From: Pueribacillus sp041725775
GTDB taxonomy: Bacteria > Bacillota > Bacilli > Bacillales > UBA6769
DNA length: 64,000 nt
Direction of reading: 5' to 3'
Assembly: GCF_041725775.1 (NCBI RefSeq)
Contig: NZ_JBEUEL010000002.1
Span: forward strand, 124,001 to 188,000
Shown: positions 25,951-35,457 of the stretch, in pieces
Numbering within the stretch: position 1 is the first letter of the stretch
Layout: each line of letters begins with the position of its first letter
Notes under the pieces: model-generated
The model's database searches: none
The model's input: only the letters and a program-made list of their open reading frames with translations
What the model was told of the DNA's origin: nothing
Translations under genes and position numbers: made by a program

Positions 25951-27786
25951 CTAGTTCCTGTTTTTCTTCCTTTTGTCATGCTTCTCTCTTTCATTTTTAT
26001 TTAAAATCTTTTTTCGCAAACGAATCGATTTCGGTGTCACTTCACAATACTCGTCATCGCTTAAATATTCAAGGCACTGTTCTAACGTCATGATTCTCGG
26101 TTTTTTCATCGTAACTGTATGATCTTTCGTAGCGGAACGCATATTCGTCATCTGTTTCATTTTTACGATATTTACTGTCAGATCGTTTTCCCGATTATGC
26201 TCGCCGATAATCATGCCTTCATACACTTCCGTACCCGGTTCAACAAAAATTGTGCCACGATCCTCTAGTTGAATGATACTATATTGCGTTGCTTTCCCAG
26301 CTTCTTGAGAAACGAGAGCCCCTTGACGTCTTCCGCCAATATTTCCACTTACGAGCGGTTGGTAACTGTCAAAAGAACGATTAATGATCCCATACCCTCT
26401 TGTTTGTGTCATAAATTCAGTTGTATATCCAATAAGACCACGAGCAGGTACAAGAAACTCAATTCGCACTTGACCAGCTCCACTGTTCACCATATCGACC
26501 ATTTCTCCTTTTCGTTCGCCAAGTGCCTCCATAATCGTACCTGTATATTCTTCCGGTACATCAATTTGTACTCTTTCCACGGGTTCACATTGGACACCAT
26601 CTATTTCCCGGATAATCACTTGTGGTTTAGACACTTGTAATTCATAGCCTTCTCGACGCATGTTTTCAATTAAAATTGATAAATGCAGTTCTCCACGCCC
26701 TGACACTATCCACATATCTGGTGACGACGTATTTTCAACTCGAAGGCTAACGTCTGTTTCCAATTCTGCAAGTAATCTTTCTTCAATTTTCCTGCTCGTA
26801 ATATACTTTCCTTCGCGACCGGCAAACGGGCTATCGTTCACTAGAAAAGTCATTTGCAATGTCGGTTCATCAATTCGTAACGGAGGCAGCGGCTCTTGAT
26901 AATCAATTGGACATACCGTCTCACCAACATTGATTTCTTCCATTCCTGACACCGCAATCAAATCTCCTGCTTTCGCTTTATTGATTTCGATTCTTCGTAA
27001 CCCTTGAAATCCGAATAATTTCGTAACACGTAATTGTTTTGTCGTCCCATCTAACTTCATTAACGCAACTTGCTGGCCAACCGATATCGAGCCCCGAAAC
27101 ACTCGTCCTATTCCTATTCTGCCTAAATAATCATTATAATCAAGCATTGTCACTTGAAATTGTAACGGTTTGTCACTATTATCAATCGGAGCTGGAATCG
27201 TTTCAACGATCGTTTCAAATAAAACTTCCATTGAATCCGTTTCCTTATCTAGTTCAAGGCTCGCTGTTCCATTTAAACCTGAGGCATAAATGACGGGAAA
27301 CTCGAGTTGATCTTCGTTTGCACCAAGCTCAATGAATAAATCAAGTACTTCATCAATCACCTCTGCTGGGCGTGTATAAGGGCGATCAATTTTATTCACA
27401 ACGACGATTGGCGTTAAATTTTGCTCGAGTGCTTTTTTAAGAACGAATCTCGTTTGGGGCATGCAACCTTCATATGCATCAACGACGAGTAAAACACCGT
27501 CAACCATTTTCATAATTCGTTCAACTTCACCGCCAAAGTCCGCATGACCGGGGGTGTCCATAATATTAATTTTAATGTCTTTATATTGAATCGCTGTATT
27601 TTTTGCTAAAATCGTTATGCCTCGCTCACGTTCTAAATCATTCGAATCCATCACCCGCTCTTCAACTTCCTCATGTTCTCGGAACGTCCCAGACTGTTTT
27701 AACAATTGATCAACTAACGTCGTTTTCCCGTGATCAACGTGGGCAATAATCGCGATATTACGTATATCTTTTCTAAATTGACTCAT
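25951..27786 (-). CDS. typA: Ribosome-associated GTPase TypA/BipA
   Basis: This translational GTPase of the EF-G/LepA superfamily helps ribosome assembly and growth under stress or cold. Motifs are G1 AHVDHGKT (15-22), G3 DTPGH, G4 NKID, an EF-G domain II beta barrel, domain V and the BipA-specific C-terminal domain (about 480-600; GTIFVEPGTEVYEGMIIGEH). The 611-residue length is normal. It is transcribed ahead of ylaH. Confidence 0.96.
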   Translation of the reverse strand: MSQFRKDIRNIAIIAHVDHGKTTLVDQLLKQSGTFREHEEVEERVMDSNDLERERGITILAKNTAIQYKDIKINIMDTPGHADFGGEVERIMKMVDGVLLVVDAYEGCMPQTRFVLKKALEQNLTPIVVVNKIDRPYTRPAEVIDEVLDLFIELGANEDQLEFPVIYASGLNGTASLELDKETDSMEVLFETIVETIPAPIDNSDKPLQFQVTMLDYNDYLGRIGIGRVFRGSISVGQQVALMKLDGTTKQLRVTKLFGFQGLRRIEINKAKAGDLIAVSGMEEINVGETVCPIDYQEPLPPLRIDEPTLQMTFLVNDSPFAGREGKYITSRKIEERLLAELETDVSLRVENTSSPDMWIVSGRGELHLSILIENMRREGYELQVSKPQVIIREIDGVQCEPVERVQIDVPEEYTGTIMEALGERKGEMVDMVNSGAGQVRIEFLVPARGLIGYTTEFMTQTRGYGIINRSFDSYQPLVSGNIGGRRQGALVSQEAGKATQYSIIQLEDRGTIFVEPGTEVYEGMIIGEHNRENDLTVNIVKMKQMTNMRSATKDHTVTMKKPRIMTLEQCLEYLSDDEYCEVTPKSIRLRKKILNKNEREKHDKRKKNRN

Positions 27787-27914
27787 TACATTTCTCCATT
27801 CCTTCTAATTCAGATGCTAAATAACTAATTAATTATAGCATATTGAGGCGACACGCTTACACATATATGATACACTTCTTATTGTTGTCATTATCATTTT
27901 TTTGGAGGCTTACG

Positions 27915-28091
27915 ATGTTAAATCAAAATCTTTTTTTCCTCATCCTTTCAATCATTGTTGTCATATTTATTTTATTAGTCGGGATATTTTTAGCTGAGCA
28001 AATGTTAATTTATGCCTTATTTGCTTTTCTTCTAGCGCTCGTAGTGATGGGCTTCGGTTTTTATATAAAAAGAAAATGGAATTCACAATAG
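27915..28091 (+). CDS. ylaF: YlaF small membrane protein (DUF5325)
   Basis: This 58-residue protein is almost entirely two hydrophobic helices (about 5-25 and 30-50) with a basic end. Size and position next to typA fit YlaF. TGGAGGC lies five bases before ATG 27915; the longer open frame from 27843 has no ribosome site. The terminator stem begins inside its last codons. Confidence 0.72.
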   Translation: MLNQNLFFLILSIIVVIFILLVGIFLAEQMLIYALFAFLLALVVMGFGFYIKRKWNSQ

Positions 28092-28112
28092 CGATGTGAA
28101 ATCCATTTTTTT
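28076..28112. terminator. Bidirectional terminator between ylaF and suhB
   Basis: The 12-bp stem ATGGAATTCACA/TGTGAAATCCAT has one mismatch. Seven T's follow on plus and TTTTCTTTTT on minus. The left arm overlaps the end of ylaF. Confidence 0.8.
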
Positions 28113-28917
28113 ACTTTAATTTCGGTAAGATAAATGTATCCAATATTTTTTCATGAACAGATGGGTTCGCTGCGAAAATTGTATTTTGTTTTAACAATTC
28201 AATTTCTTCGCCGTCAATCTTTGTTAGCACGCCACCAACTTCATCAATTAGTAACTTTCCTGCAGCGAAATCCCAAGGAGACAATCGTAACGATATGTAT
28301 CCATCTAACCGCCCAGATGCTACATATGCAATTTCAATCGCCGCTGAACCATACGAACGAATGCCTCTCACTTCATTCACTAACGGAGTCAGAACGGAAG
28401 GGTCAATTTTACGATTTTTAATCAGCCACGATGCATTAATTCCGATCAATGATTGTGATAACGGCTTTTTTTCCAATTTCGATAACGGTCTATCATTTAA
28501 GTAAGCGCCTTCTCCACTTCTACAATGGTACATTTCATCAGACATGACGTCGTAGATAATACCTATTTGCCCAATACCGTCTTCATATATAGCAAGTGAT
28601 ATTGCAAAATGTCGCTGCTGATTAACAAAATTAGTCGTGCCATCAATCGGATCGATAATCCAAATGACACCTTCTGTCGTGATTTCCTTATCTCCAAATC
28701 CTTCTTCACCTAAAACTCGATGACCCACATATTTTGTATGTATTTTATTTATAAAAAATTGTTCAACTTGTTTGTCAACATTCGTAACTAAATCTGAAAA
28801 ATTTGTTTTATATTGTATGTTAAGCTCTGTAATAAAAGATTGTTTAATGATGTCACCGGCTTCTTTTACCCATAAATGTGCATCGTTAAACAATACCTCT
28901 CTCTTTGATTGCTGCAT
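28111..28917 (-). CDS. suhB: Inositol monophosphatase family phosphatase (YktC/SuhB)
   Basis: This Mg-dependent phosphatase of about 268 residues acts on inositol-1-phosphate-like or related sugar phosphates. The metal-binding motif DPIDGTTNF (about 85-93) and second motif WDFAAGKLLIDEVGG (about 212-226) are intact, with GEEG upstream. The open frame extends to 29031, but AAAGGGGC precedes ATG 28917, which gives the usual size. It is monocistronic between terminators. Confidence 0.88.
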   Translation of the reverse strand: MQQSKREVLFNDAHLWVKEAGDIIKQSFITELNIQYKTNFSDLVTNVDKQVEQFFINKIHTKYVGHRVLGEEGFGDKEITTEGVIWIIDPIDGTTNFVNQQRHFAISLAIYEDGIGQIGIIYDVMSDEMYHCRSGEGAYLNDRPLSKLEKKPLSQSLIGINASWLIKNRKIDPSVLTPLVNEVRGIRSYGSAAIEIAYVASGRLDGYISLRLSPWDFAAGKLLIDEVGGVLTKIDGEEIELLKQNTIFAANPSVHEKILDTFILPKLK

Positions 28918-29001
28918 ATAATGGATAGCCCCTTTAACCTTTTTTCTAATCGCACTTCCATTATGACATAGATAACAAAAAAATGTACAAATTAAAGAAA
29001 A

Positions 29002-29017
29002 CTTGCCGATAGGCAAG
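29002..29017 (-). terminator. Short terminator hairpin after the 29083-29271 gene
   Basis: CTTGCC-GATA-GGCAAG forms a 6-bp stem followed on the minus strand by TTTTCTTTAATTTG. Confidence 0.6.
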
Positions 29018-29082
29018 CTTGTTACGCGCATACAGAGCTGTTAGACTTAGTTTCGTGTCCCAAGTGTAAAACGCTCTGCTTC

Positions 29083-29271
29083 CTATGCTTCCAATCGGAT
29101 TAACTCCTGACGCAACTGTTCAAGTTTTCGTTTTGAGTGTTGGATCTGAATGAGATCTTTACTTTCTAATGCATCGTATAACGTCGCTAGCTCATAATTA
29201 ATCTCCATTTTTAAAACAGGCAGACGTTCTTCTCCATCATTTTTCAGTAATGTTTGGATAACTTGCTTCAT
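29083..29271 (-). CDS. Small hypothetical helical protein
   Basis: The 62-residue product is highly charged and predicted to be helical, with a leucine-spaced C-terminal half suggesting a coiled coil. I do not recognise its family, and it does not resemble YktA. An ATG at 29277 lies only two bases from AGAGGTG; ATG 29271 has an eight-base spacing and is preferred. It stands between suhB and yktB with its own hairpin terminator, supporting a real gene. Confidence 0.55.
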   Translation of the reverse strand: MKQVIQTLLKNDGEERLPVLKMEINYELATLYDALESKDLIQIQHSKRKLEQLRQELIRLEA

Positions 29272-29415
29272 TGTCATAACACCTCTACATCATTTTGTAT
29301 TGTGACACTTTCCGTGCTATTGTTATGGAAAATGAGTTTTTCTCCCCTTCCTTCTTATTACTATCATTCCACTATTTGCTACATTTCAAACCATTAAGAA
29401 AAAGAGGTGTTCACA

Positions 29416-30033
29416 TTGTCATTATATAGTTTTTCACCTGAAGATTTTAACGTATTTCAAATTGAAGGACTCGAAAATCGAATGGAAGCGATTCAAACAA
29501 AAATCCAACCTAAATTTCAAGTGATTGGCGAAGAACTGACGACATACCTGTCGGCAAAGCTGAATATGGAAATGTTTTTACATATTGCAAAACATGCTCG
29601 TCGTACGAAAAATCCGCCAAATGATACTTGGCTAGCCATTGCAAATAATAAGCGTGGATATAAAAAGCATCCGCATTTTCAAGTCGGACTATTTGATGAT
29701 CGTGTGTTTATTTGGCTCGCATTTATTTATGAATTGCCTAACAAACAGCAAATTGCAAAAACTTTTATGCAACATATTGATTCGCTTAAATCCATACCAA
29801 ATAATTTTGTCATTTCTCAAGATCATATGAAAAAAGCTGCATATCATTTCAATGAAGTCGATTTAAACGATATACTAGACAGGTTTTATTATGTTAAAAA
29901 AGCAGAGCTACTCATCGGGCGACATATTCAAAGAACAGATCCGATTCTTCAAAATAGTTTAGCCTTTTTAAAGATGACGAAGACGACCTTTGATGCGCTA
30001 CTACCTTTGTATCACTTAGCCATTGAACAATAA
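29416..30033 (+). CDS. yktB: UPF0637 protein YktB
   Basis: The 205-residue protein belongs to the DUF1054/UPF0637 family, recognised from FSPEDFNVFQIEGLENRM (residues 5-22) and the HPHFQVGLFDDRVFIW core (about 85-100). Function is unknown; the fold is alpha/beta and cytoplasmic. GTG 29407 overlaps the ribosome-binding site AGAGGTG, so TTG 29416, six bases downstream, is the likelier start and gives the usual length. Confidence 0.85.
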   Translation: MSLYSFSPEDFNVFQIEGLENRMEAIQTKIQPKFQVIGEELTTYLSAKLNMEMFLHIAKHARRTKNPPNDTWLAIANNKRGYKKHPHFQVGLFDDRVFIWLAFIYELPNKQQIAKTFMQHIDSLKSIPNNFVISQDHMKKAAYHFNEVDLNDILDRFYYVKKAELLIGRHIQRTDPILQNSLAFLKMTKTTFDALLPLYHLAIEQ

Positions 30034-30121
30034 AAAATGGAAACCAATAATAAACATGAATTGCTACATCTTAGGGTAATTTAAACATGTGTACACAGTT
30101 CAATGGAAGGAGTGTGTGATT

Positions 30122-30346
30122 ATGCAACAGCAACAGCAGCAGCAACAACAACAAAAAGGAATTTGGTTACCATTAATTGCATCTGTTGGTGTAGGCGCTG
30201 CAACATTTTATAGCATGAGAAATGGAAAAGGGATGGGGCAAACGATTCAACAAATGATCCCTTTCGTTGCAGGTATGAAAAATAATAATTCATCACAAAA
30301 ATCCAACGAACAAACGAGTACACAGAACAACCAAATGCTTCAATAA
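30122..30346 (+). CDS. Small membrane protein with N-terminal polyglutamine tract
   Basis: After Met come ten consecutive Gln codons (mixed CAA/CAG), then one hydrophobic helix (GIWLPLIASVGVGAATFYS, residues 13-31) and a polar Asn/Gln/Ser-rich tail, for 74 residues. GGAAGGAG precedes ATG 30122 at about nine bases. I do not recognise a characterised family. It has a convincing terminator and ribosome site, so it is likely expressed. Confidence 0.65.
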   Translation: MQQQQQQQQQQKGIWLPLIASVGVGAATFYSMRNGKGMGQTIQQMIPFVAGMKNNNSSQKSNEQTSTQNNQMLQ

Positions 30347-30349
30347 ATA

Positions 30350-30369
30350 AATCCCCCGTTCGGGGGATT
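30350..30369. terminator. Bidirectional terminator between the polyQ gene and the flavin oxidoreductase gene
   Basis: AATCCCCCG-TT-CGGGGGATT is a compact G/C-rich stem followed by TATTATTTT. Confidence 0.8.
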
Positions 30370-30371
30370 TA

Positions 30372-31328
30372 TTATTTTAATCGGCTATAGATGGATTCAG
30401 CCTCAGATATGATACGATCAATTAAAACAGATACAGGTGGAGAATCGTAAATTCTTCCAACCACTTGTCCAGCCCAAGCAAAGCCTTCTTCATCATTACC
30501 GTCATGGATATAACGTTTATTCGCTTCACCACTGATAAATTCTTTTAACGCTTCATATGTAGGTGTTTGTTGTTCAAGCTCTAATATTTTATCCGTCCAT
30601 GTATTTTTTAACGCTCGTGCCGGAGCACCTATTTTACGTTTAATGATAACTGTATCTGTTTCTTCTGCATCGATGATGTTCTGTTTATACCGTTCACTCG
30701 CATGAACACATTCTTCGGTAGCAATAAAGCGAGTGCCCATTTCTATCCCTTCCGCACCTAAAGATAGAGCCGCCAATAAACCACGACCATCCCCAATTCC
30801 ACCCGATGCAATCACAGGAATTGATACAGCATCAACAACTTGAGGAATAAGTACAAGTGACCCAACATCATCCCTGCCTAAATGTCCACCCCCTTCTTGT
30901 CCAACGACCATAACGGCATCTGCACCTAGCTCCTCAGCTTTTATTGCTTGTCGCTTCGAAGCAACTAAAACCAGTTTCTTTATATCTGTACCTTGCAAAT
31001 GTTCAAAAAAAGCTGTCGGATTTCCTCCTGTGACAGATACAACTGGAACATTTTCTTCAATTGCAACGTCGAGCATATGCTTATACTCTCTTCCATGCTG
31101 ACCAATTGCATAATTAACTCCAAAAGGCTTAGATGTTTTCGCTCTCACTTTTACGATTTCATCACGCAATTGTGATCGTGACGACAAGCTCATTGCAGTA
31201 ATTTGACCTAACCCTCCCGCATTCGAAACGGCTGAGGCTAATTCAGAATAGGCTAGATAAGCTAATCCCCCTTGAATGATCGGATATCGAATTCCTAACA
31301 TTTTAGATACACGTGTCTCCCAGTTCAT
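30372..31328 (-). CDS. Nitronate monooxygenase / FabK-like FMN oxidoreductase
   Basis: This is a 318-residue TIM-barrel flavoprotein of the NMO/2-nitropropane dioxygenase family. Signatures are PIIQGGLAYLA near the N-terminus, the GQEGGGHLGRDD loop (about 143-154) and the FMN phosphate site GGIGDGRG...GAEGIEMGTRF. It may oxidise nitronates or act as an enoyl-ACP reductase; sequence alone cannot choose. It has no counterpart at this position in B. subtilis and looks monocistronic. Confidence 0.82.
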   Translation of the reverse strand: MNWETRVSKMLGIRYPIIQGGLAYLAYSELASAVSNAGGLGQITAMSLSSRSQLRDEIVKVRAKTSKPFGVNYAIGQHGREYKHMLDVAIEENVPVVSVTGGNPTAFFEHLQGTDIKKLVLVASKRQAIKAEELGADAVMVVGQEGGGHLGRDDVGSLVLIPQVVDAVSIPVIASGGIGDGRGLLAALSLGAEGIEMGTRFIATEECVHASERYKQNIIDAEETDTVIIKRKIGAPARALKNTWTDKILELEQQTPTYEALKEFISGEANKRYIHDGNDEEGFAWAGQVVGRIYDSPPVSVLIDRIISEAESIYSRLK

Positions 31329-31376
31329 CCGCTACCCTTCTTTCTTAATTTTGTTTCTATTCTTACAATAGCAGTT

Positions 31377-31619
31377 TTAAACGAGCAGATAAAGAACGAA
31401 CAAAATAAAAGAAAAACAAAACGTACTCACACATAAACTAACAAACACGAAACGCTTCGACCTTCCAATGACAAAACTAATGACTGAAGCTAAATAAATA
31501 AAAATAACGAGTAAACATAGTTTAGCCGTCATCCGATCTTCTGGCGAAAAGATAATAACCGCTAAATATAGTAACCATATGATTGCATGTATGAATACAC
31601 TCATAACAATCCGCTGCAC
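31377..31619 (-). CDS. Small hypothetical membrane protein
   Basis: The product of about 80 residues has three hydrophobic segments with a short basic loop (GRSKRF). Family not recognised. An ATG at 31634 lies before GAGGTGG, while GTG 31619 follows that site by six bases, so GTG is preferred. It is located between pdhD and the flavin oxidoreductase gene on the same strand. Confidence 0.5.
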   Translation of the reverse strand: MQRIVMSVFIHAIIWLLYLAVIIFSPEDRMTAKLCLLVIFIYLASVISFVIGRSKRFVFVSLCVSTFCFSFILFVLYLLV

Positions 31620-31710
31620 GACATACCACCTCATACAACTATATGCATAAGGTCGTCCATTTTGAACATTTTTATAAGTTTTAATAAATAGAGTTGTGAC
31701 AGAGCTAAAA

Positions 31711-31741
31711 AAACCGTAAGTACTTCATAGACTTACGGTTT
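31711..31741 (-). terminator. Terminator of the pdhABCD operon
   Basis: The perfect 11-bp stem AAACCGTAAGT/ACTTACGGTTT has a nine-base loop, followed on minus by TTTT. Confidence 0.9.
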
Positions 31742-31747
31742 TCTCAC

Positions 31748-33163
31748 CTATTTTACTATATGAATGGGTGTTCCTAAAGCTACCTCTGCAGCTTCCATCG
31801 TGATTTCTCCTAACGTTGGGTGAGCGTGAATCGTTAGTGCAATGTCTTCTGCTGTCATCCCGCCTTCAATTGCAAGACCAAGCTCAGCAATTAAATCAGA
31901 TGCGTTGACACCAGCAATTTGCGCTCCTAGGACGAGTCCATCTTCTTTGCGAGTGACAAGCTTTACGAAGCCGTCGGTTGCGTTAACTGACAATGCTCTT
32001 CCGTTAGCAGCATACGGGAATCTAGCACCGATAACTTCAAAACCAGCTTCTTTCGCTTCTTTTTCCGTATAACCAACAGAAGCAAGCTCTGGTTCTGAAA
32101 AAACGACTGCTGGAATGGCTAAATAATCGACTTGAGAAGGCTGACCACTAATCGCCTCGGCTGCAACTTTTCCTTCATAAGATGCTTTATGAGCGAGAGC
32201 TGGTCCAGCGACAACATCACCGATTGCATAAATTCCATCAACCGATGTTTTACATTGACTGTCAACTTTAATAAGTCCTCGATCTGTTAATTGAACACCA
32301 ATCTGTTCAAGACCTAATTCATCTGTATTTGGGCGTCTGCCAACTGTAACAAGTACGTAATCTGCTTCAATGGATTGTGTTTCACCGTTTACTTCTGCAG
32401 TGACGATGACACTACCATCCTTTTCTTCTACCCCTTGAGCTTTCGCCTCTGTATAGATTTGAGCACCTTTTTTCTTAAGCTGTTTTTCTACGAGTGTACT
32501 CATCTGTTTTTCGAAACCGGATAAAATTTGTTTTTCACCCTCTAAAATGACAACTTCTGATCCGAAATTGGCAAATGTCGTTCCAAGTTCAATTCCGATG
32601 TAACCTCCACCAACAATAATAAGTTTTTTCGGTATTTCTTCTAAAGCGAGCGCTCCTGTTGATGAAAGTACGCGGTCGCTCCATTTAAAACTCGGAAGTT
32701 CGATCGGTCTTGAACCTGTAGCAATGATACAATTTTTAAAATTGTACGTTTGCGTCGTATACTCATCTTTCGTGACTCGGACTGTTTTTTCATCAGAAAA
32801 ATATGCTTCGCCGTGAACAACGTCGATTTTATTGCCTTTCATTAAACTTGCAATACCGCCAGTTAATTTTTGTACGACTGAACCTTTCCAATCTTGTACC
32901 TTTTTAAAATCAATTTTCGGATTTTCAATCGTAATTCCGTAATCATCTAAGTGGTTCAGTTCATCATATTTTTGACTTGCGCTAATTAATGCTTTAGAAG
33001 GGATACAGCCAACATTTAAACAAACCCCACCTAACGTTTCCGCCTTCTCAACGATCGTTACTTTTTGTCCAAGCTGTGCCGCTCGAATCGCAGCGACATA
33101 ACCACCCGGTCCCGAACCAATCACCAGTGTGTCAATTTCTTCTGCAAAGTCTCCTACTACCAT
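31748..33163 (-). CDS. pdhD: Dihydrolipoyl dehydrogenase (pyruvate dehydrogenase E3)
   Basis: This FAD enzyme reoxidises dihydrolipoyl groups and passes electrons to NAD. The FAD motif GSGPGGYVAA, redox disulfide GGVCLNVGCIPSK (about 46-58), NAD motif GGGYIGIELG and C-terminal catalytic HAHPTLGE are present in 471 residues. It is last of the pdhA-B-C-D operon, six bases after pdhC. Confidence 0.97.
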   Translation of the reverse strand: MVVGDFAEEIDTLVIGSGPGGYVAAIRAAQLGQKVTIVEKAETLGGVCLNVGCIPSKALISASQKYDELNHLDDYGITIENPKIDFKKVQDWKGSVVQKLTGGIASLMKGNKIDVVHGEAYFSDEKTVRVTKDEYTTQTYNFKNCIIATGSRPIELPSFKWSDRVLSSTGALALEEIPKKLIIVGGGYIGIELGTTFANFGSEVVILEGEKQILSGFEKQMSTLVEKQLKKKGAQIYTEAKAQGVEEKDGSVIVTAEVNGETQSIEADYVLVTVGRRPNTDELGLEQIGVQLTDRGLIKVDSQCKTSVDGIYAIGDVVAGPALAHKASYEGKVAAEAISGQPSQVDYLAIPAVVFSEPELASVGYTEKEAKEAGFEVIGARFPYAANGRALSVNATDGFVKLVTRKEDGLVLGAQIAGVNASDLIAELGLAIEGGMTAEDIALTIHAHPTLGEITMEAAEVALGTPIHIVK

Positions 33164-33168
33164 TTCCG

Positions 33169-34440
33169 TTACGCCTCCATTACTAATAATTGTGGATCAT
33201 TCAGTAATCGTTTAATATGATTTAACGCTTGTTGAGCCATTACACCATCGACGAGTCGATGATCATAACTTAAGGATAACGCAAGAACGGGTGAAACGAC
33301 AACTTCTCCGCTTTCAACGACCGCTTTATCTTCTATTCGACCGACCCCTAAAATTGCCACATCTGGATGATTGATAATAGGAGTAAACCATTGTCCGCCA
33401 GCTGAACCAAGATTTGAAATCGTACTACTACTTCCACGCATTTCTCCACTCATCAGCTTACCCTCTCTCGCTTTAATTGCTAATTCGCTAATTTCTTTTG
33501 CAATCATGAGCATTGATTTACGATCCGCATCTTTAATTACAGGCACGACGAGACCGTTCGGTGTATCGGCAGCAATCCCTATATTGTAATAATGCTTATA
33601 AACGATTTCTTCGTTCTCATCATCAATCGATGCGTTAAGTACTGGATACTCACGAAGTGCTGATACGAGAGCTTTCACAACGTACGGTAAAAACGTTAAT
33701 TTAACTCCTTTTTCGGCTGCCATCTCTTTATATTGATTCCGATGATTAACTAAATCAGTTACAACAACTTCATCATGGTGTGTAACGTGTGGGGCCGTTT
33801 GTTTCGAATGAACCATTGCCTTTGCGATTGTTCTCCTGATGCCGCGTAATTTCTCTCTCGTTTCAGCTTGCTGAACTTCAACTTCAGTTCCTATCCGCTT
33901 CGTATCTTCAGCCGTATCGGTTTTTGCTTCTGCTCGTTGCTTACGATCACCGCTTAAAAATGCATCGATATCTGCTTTAAGAATTCGACCGTTTTTACCT
34001 GAGCCTGTTACTTGAGAAATATCAACTGAATGTTCCCGTGCATATTTGCGAACTGAAGGCATTGCGATAACTCTTGGCTTTTTCACTCGATCGTCTTCAA
34101 GTTCAGCCTGAGATTCAACCTGTTTATTCAGTTTAATTCTTTCTAATTCTCGTTCCTGCTTTTCTTCATCAGCACTGCTATCTTCAGCCTCGGTCTCATG
34201 ACCTTCTGCTTCAAACGTAATAATGATGTCACCGACAACAGCTACTTCACCTTCGTCGACTTTAATTTCTAATACTCTTCCTTCAACTGGACTCGGAATT
34301 TCAACAACTGCTTTATCATTTTGAACTTCAACAATCGGGGCGTCTTCTTTCACTTCGTCACCCGGTTTTACAAACCATTTTACAATTTCACCTTCGTAAA
34401 TACCTTCACCGATATCAGGTAATTTAAACTGAAATGCCAA
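33169..34440 (-). CDS. pdhC: Pyruvate dehydrogenase E2 (dihydrolipoyl acetyltransferase)
   Basis: It transfers the acetyl group to CoA and forms the core of the complex. Domains: one lipoyl domain with Lys43 in EVQNDKAVVEIPS, an acidic/charged linker (about 80-120), a peripheral subunit-binding domain (about 125-163; PSVRKYAREH), a second linker and the acyltransferase domain with the active-site YDHRLVDG near residue 395. LipM in this window supplies lipoyl chemistry to such domains. Confidence 0.96.
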   Translation of the reverse strand: MAFQFKLPDIGEGIYEGEIVKWFVKPGDEVKEDAPIVEVQNDKAVVEIPSPVEGRVLEIKVDEGEVAVVGDIIITFEAEGHETEAEDSSADEEKQERELERIKLNKQVESQAELEDDRVKKPRVIAMPSVRKYAREHSVDISQVTGSGKNGRILKADIDAFLSGDRKQRAEAKTDTAEDTKRIGTEVEVQQAETREKLRGIRRTIAKAMVHSKQTAPHVTHHDEVVVTDLVNHRNQYKEMAAEKGVKLTFLPYVVKALVSALREYPVLNASIDDENEEIVYKHYYNIGIAADTPNGLVVPVIKDADRKSMLMIAKEISELAIKAREGKLMSGEMRGSSSTISNLGSAGGQWFTPIINHPDVAILGVGRIEDKAVVESGEVVVSPVLALSLSYDHRLVDGVMAQQALNHIKRLLNDPQLLVMEA

Positions 34441-34477
34441 TGAATTCGCCTCCTGTTTTTTTTCTAACGTTATATGC

Positions 34478-35455
34478 TTAAAAGTGGATGACCTTTTTCA
34501 CTGCTTCGATAATGTCTTTATAATTCGGCAACCATACATCTTCTGCTGCAGAAAAAGGATAGACTGTATCTGGTGCGGTCACCCGTAGTACAGGGGCTTC
34601 CAAACTTAAAATCGCTCGATCATTAATTTCAGCAACGACATTGGCCGCTACACCTGCTTGTTTTTGTGCTTCTTGAACGACAATCGCACGATTTGTTTTT
34701 TCAACAGATTGGACGATCGTATCAACATCAAGTGGGCTAACCGTTCGCAAATCAATAACCTCAGCTTGAATCCCCTCTTTTTCAAGTTCATCGGCTGCTT
34801 TTAATGAAGAGTGGACCATTGCACCGTATGCAATAATCGAAATGTCCTTACCTTCTCTTTTAATATCCGCTTTTCCAATCTCTATTGTATATTCTTCCTC
34901 TGGAACCTCTTCTCTAAACGAGCGATACAATTTCATATGTTCAAGAAATATGACAGGGTCATTATCACGAATAGCCGAAATGAGTAATCCTTTTGCATCA
35001 TAGGGCGTAGACGGGATAATCACTTTTAAGCCAGGTTGCTGTGCCATTAAACCTTCTAAGCTATCAGCATGCATTTCCGGTGTTTTTACACCACCGCCAA
35101 AAGGTGAGCGAATCGTAATCGGAGAAGTGCGTGTTCCACCTGTTCGATATCGCATCCTAGCCATTTGTCCAGAAATCGCATCCATCGTTTCATAGACAAA
35201 TCCGAAAAATTGAATTTCAGGGACAGGACGATATCCTTGTAATGCAAGTCCGACCGCCAATCCATTAATCGCAGACTCCGCCAATGGAGTATCAAAAACA
35301 CGGTCTTTGCCAAATTCTTTTTGCAACCCTTCGGTAGCTCTAAACACACCACCGTTTACCCCTACGTCCTCACCGAACACTAACACATTTTCATCATTTC
35401 TAAGTTCTGTCCTAAGAGCGTCGGTAATCGCTTGAATCATTGTCATTTGTGCCAT
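34478..35455 (-). CDS. pdhB: Pyruvate dehydrogenase E1 beta subunit
   Basis: The 325-residue transketolase-like subunit pairs with PdhA to bind thiamine diphosphate and decarboxylate pyruvate. Characteristic blocks are FGEDVGVNGGVFRATEGL (about 27-44), FDTPLAESAINGLAVGLA and the C-terminal LRVTAPDTVYPF. It lies two bases after pdhA. Pyruvate rather than branched-chain specificity is inferred from the operon. Confidence 0.96.
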   Translation of the reverse strand: MAQMTMIQAITDALRTELRNDENVLVFGEDVGVNGGVFRATEGLQKEFGKDRVFDTPLAESAINGLAVGLALQGYRPVPEIQFFGFVYETMDAISGQMARMRYRTGGTRTSPITIRSPFGGGVKTPEMHADSLEGLMAQQPGLKVIIPSTPYDAKGLLISAIRDNDPVIFLEHMKLYRSFREEVPEEEYTIEIGKADIKREGKDISIIAYGAMVHSSLKAADELEKEGIQAEVIDLRTVSPLDVDTIVQSVEKTNRAIVVQEAQKQAGVAANVVAEINDRAILSLEAPVLRVTAPDTVYPFSAAEDVWLPNYKDIIEAVKKVIHF

Positions 35456-35457
35456 CT

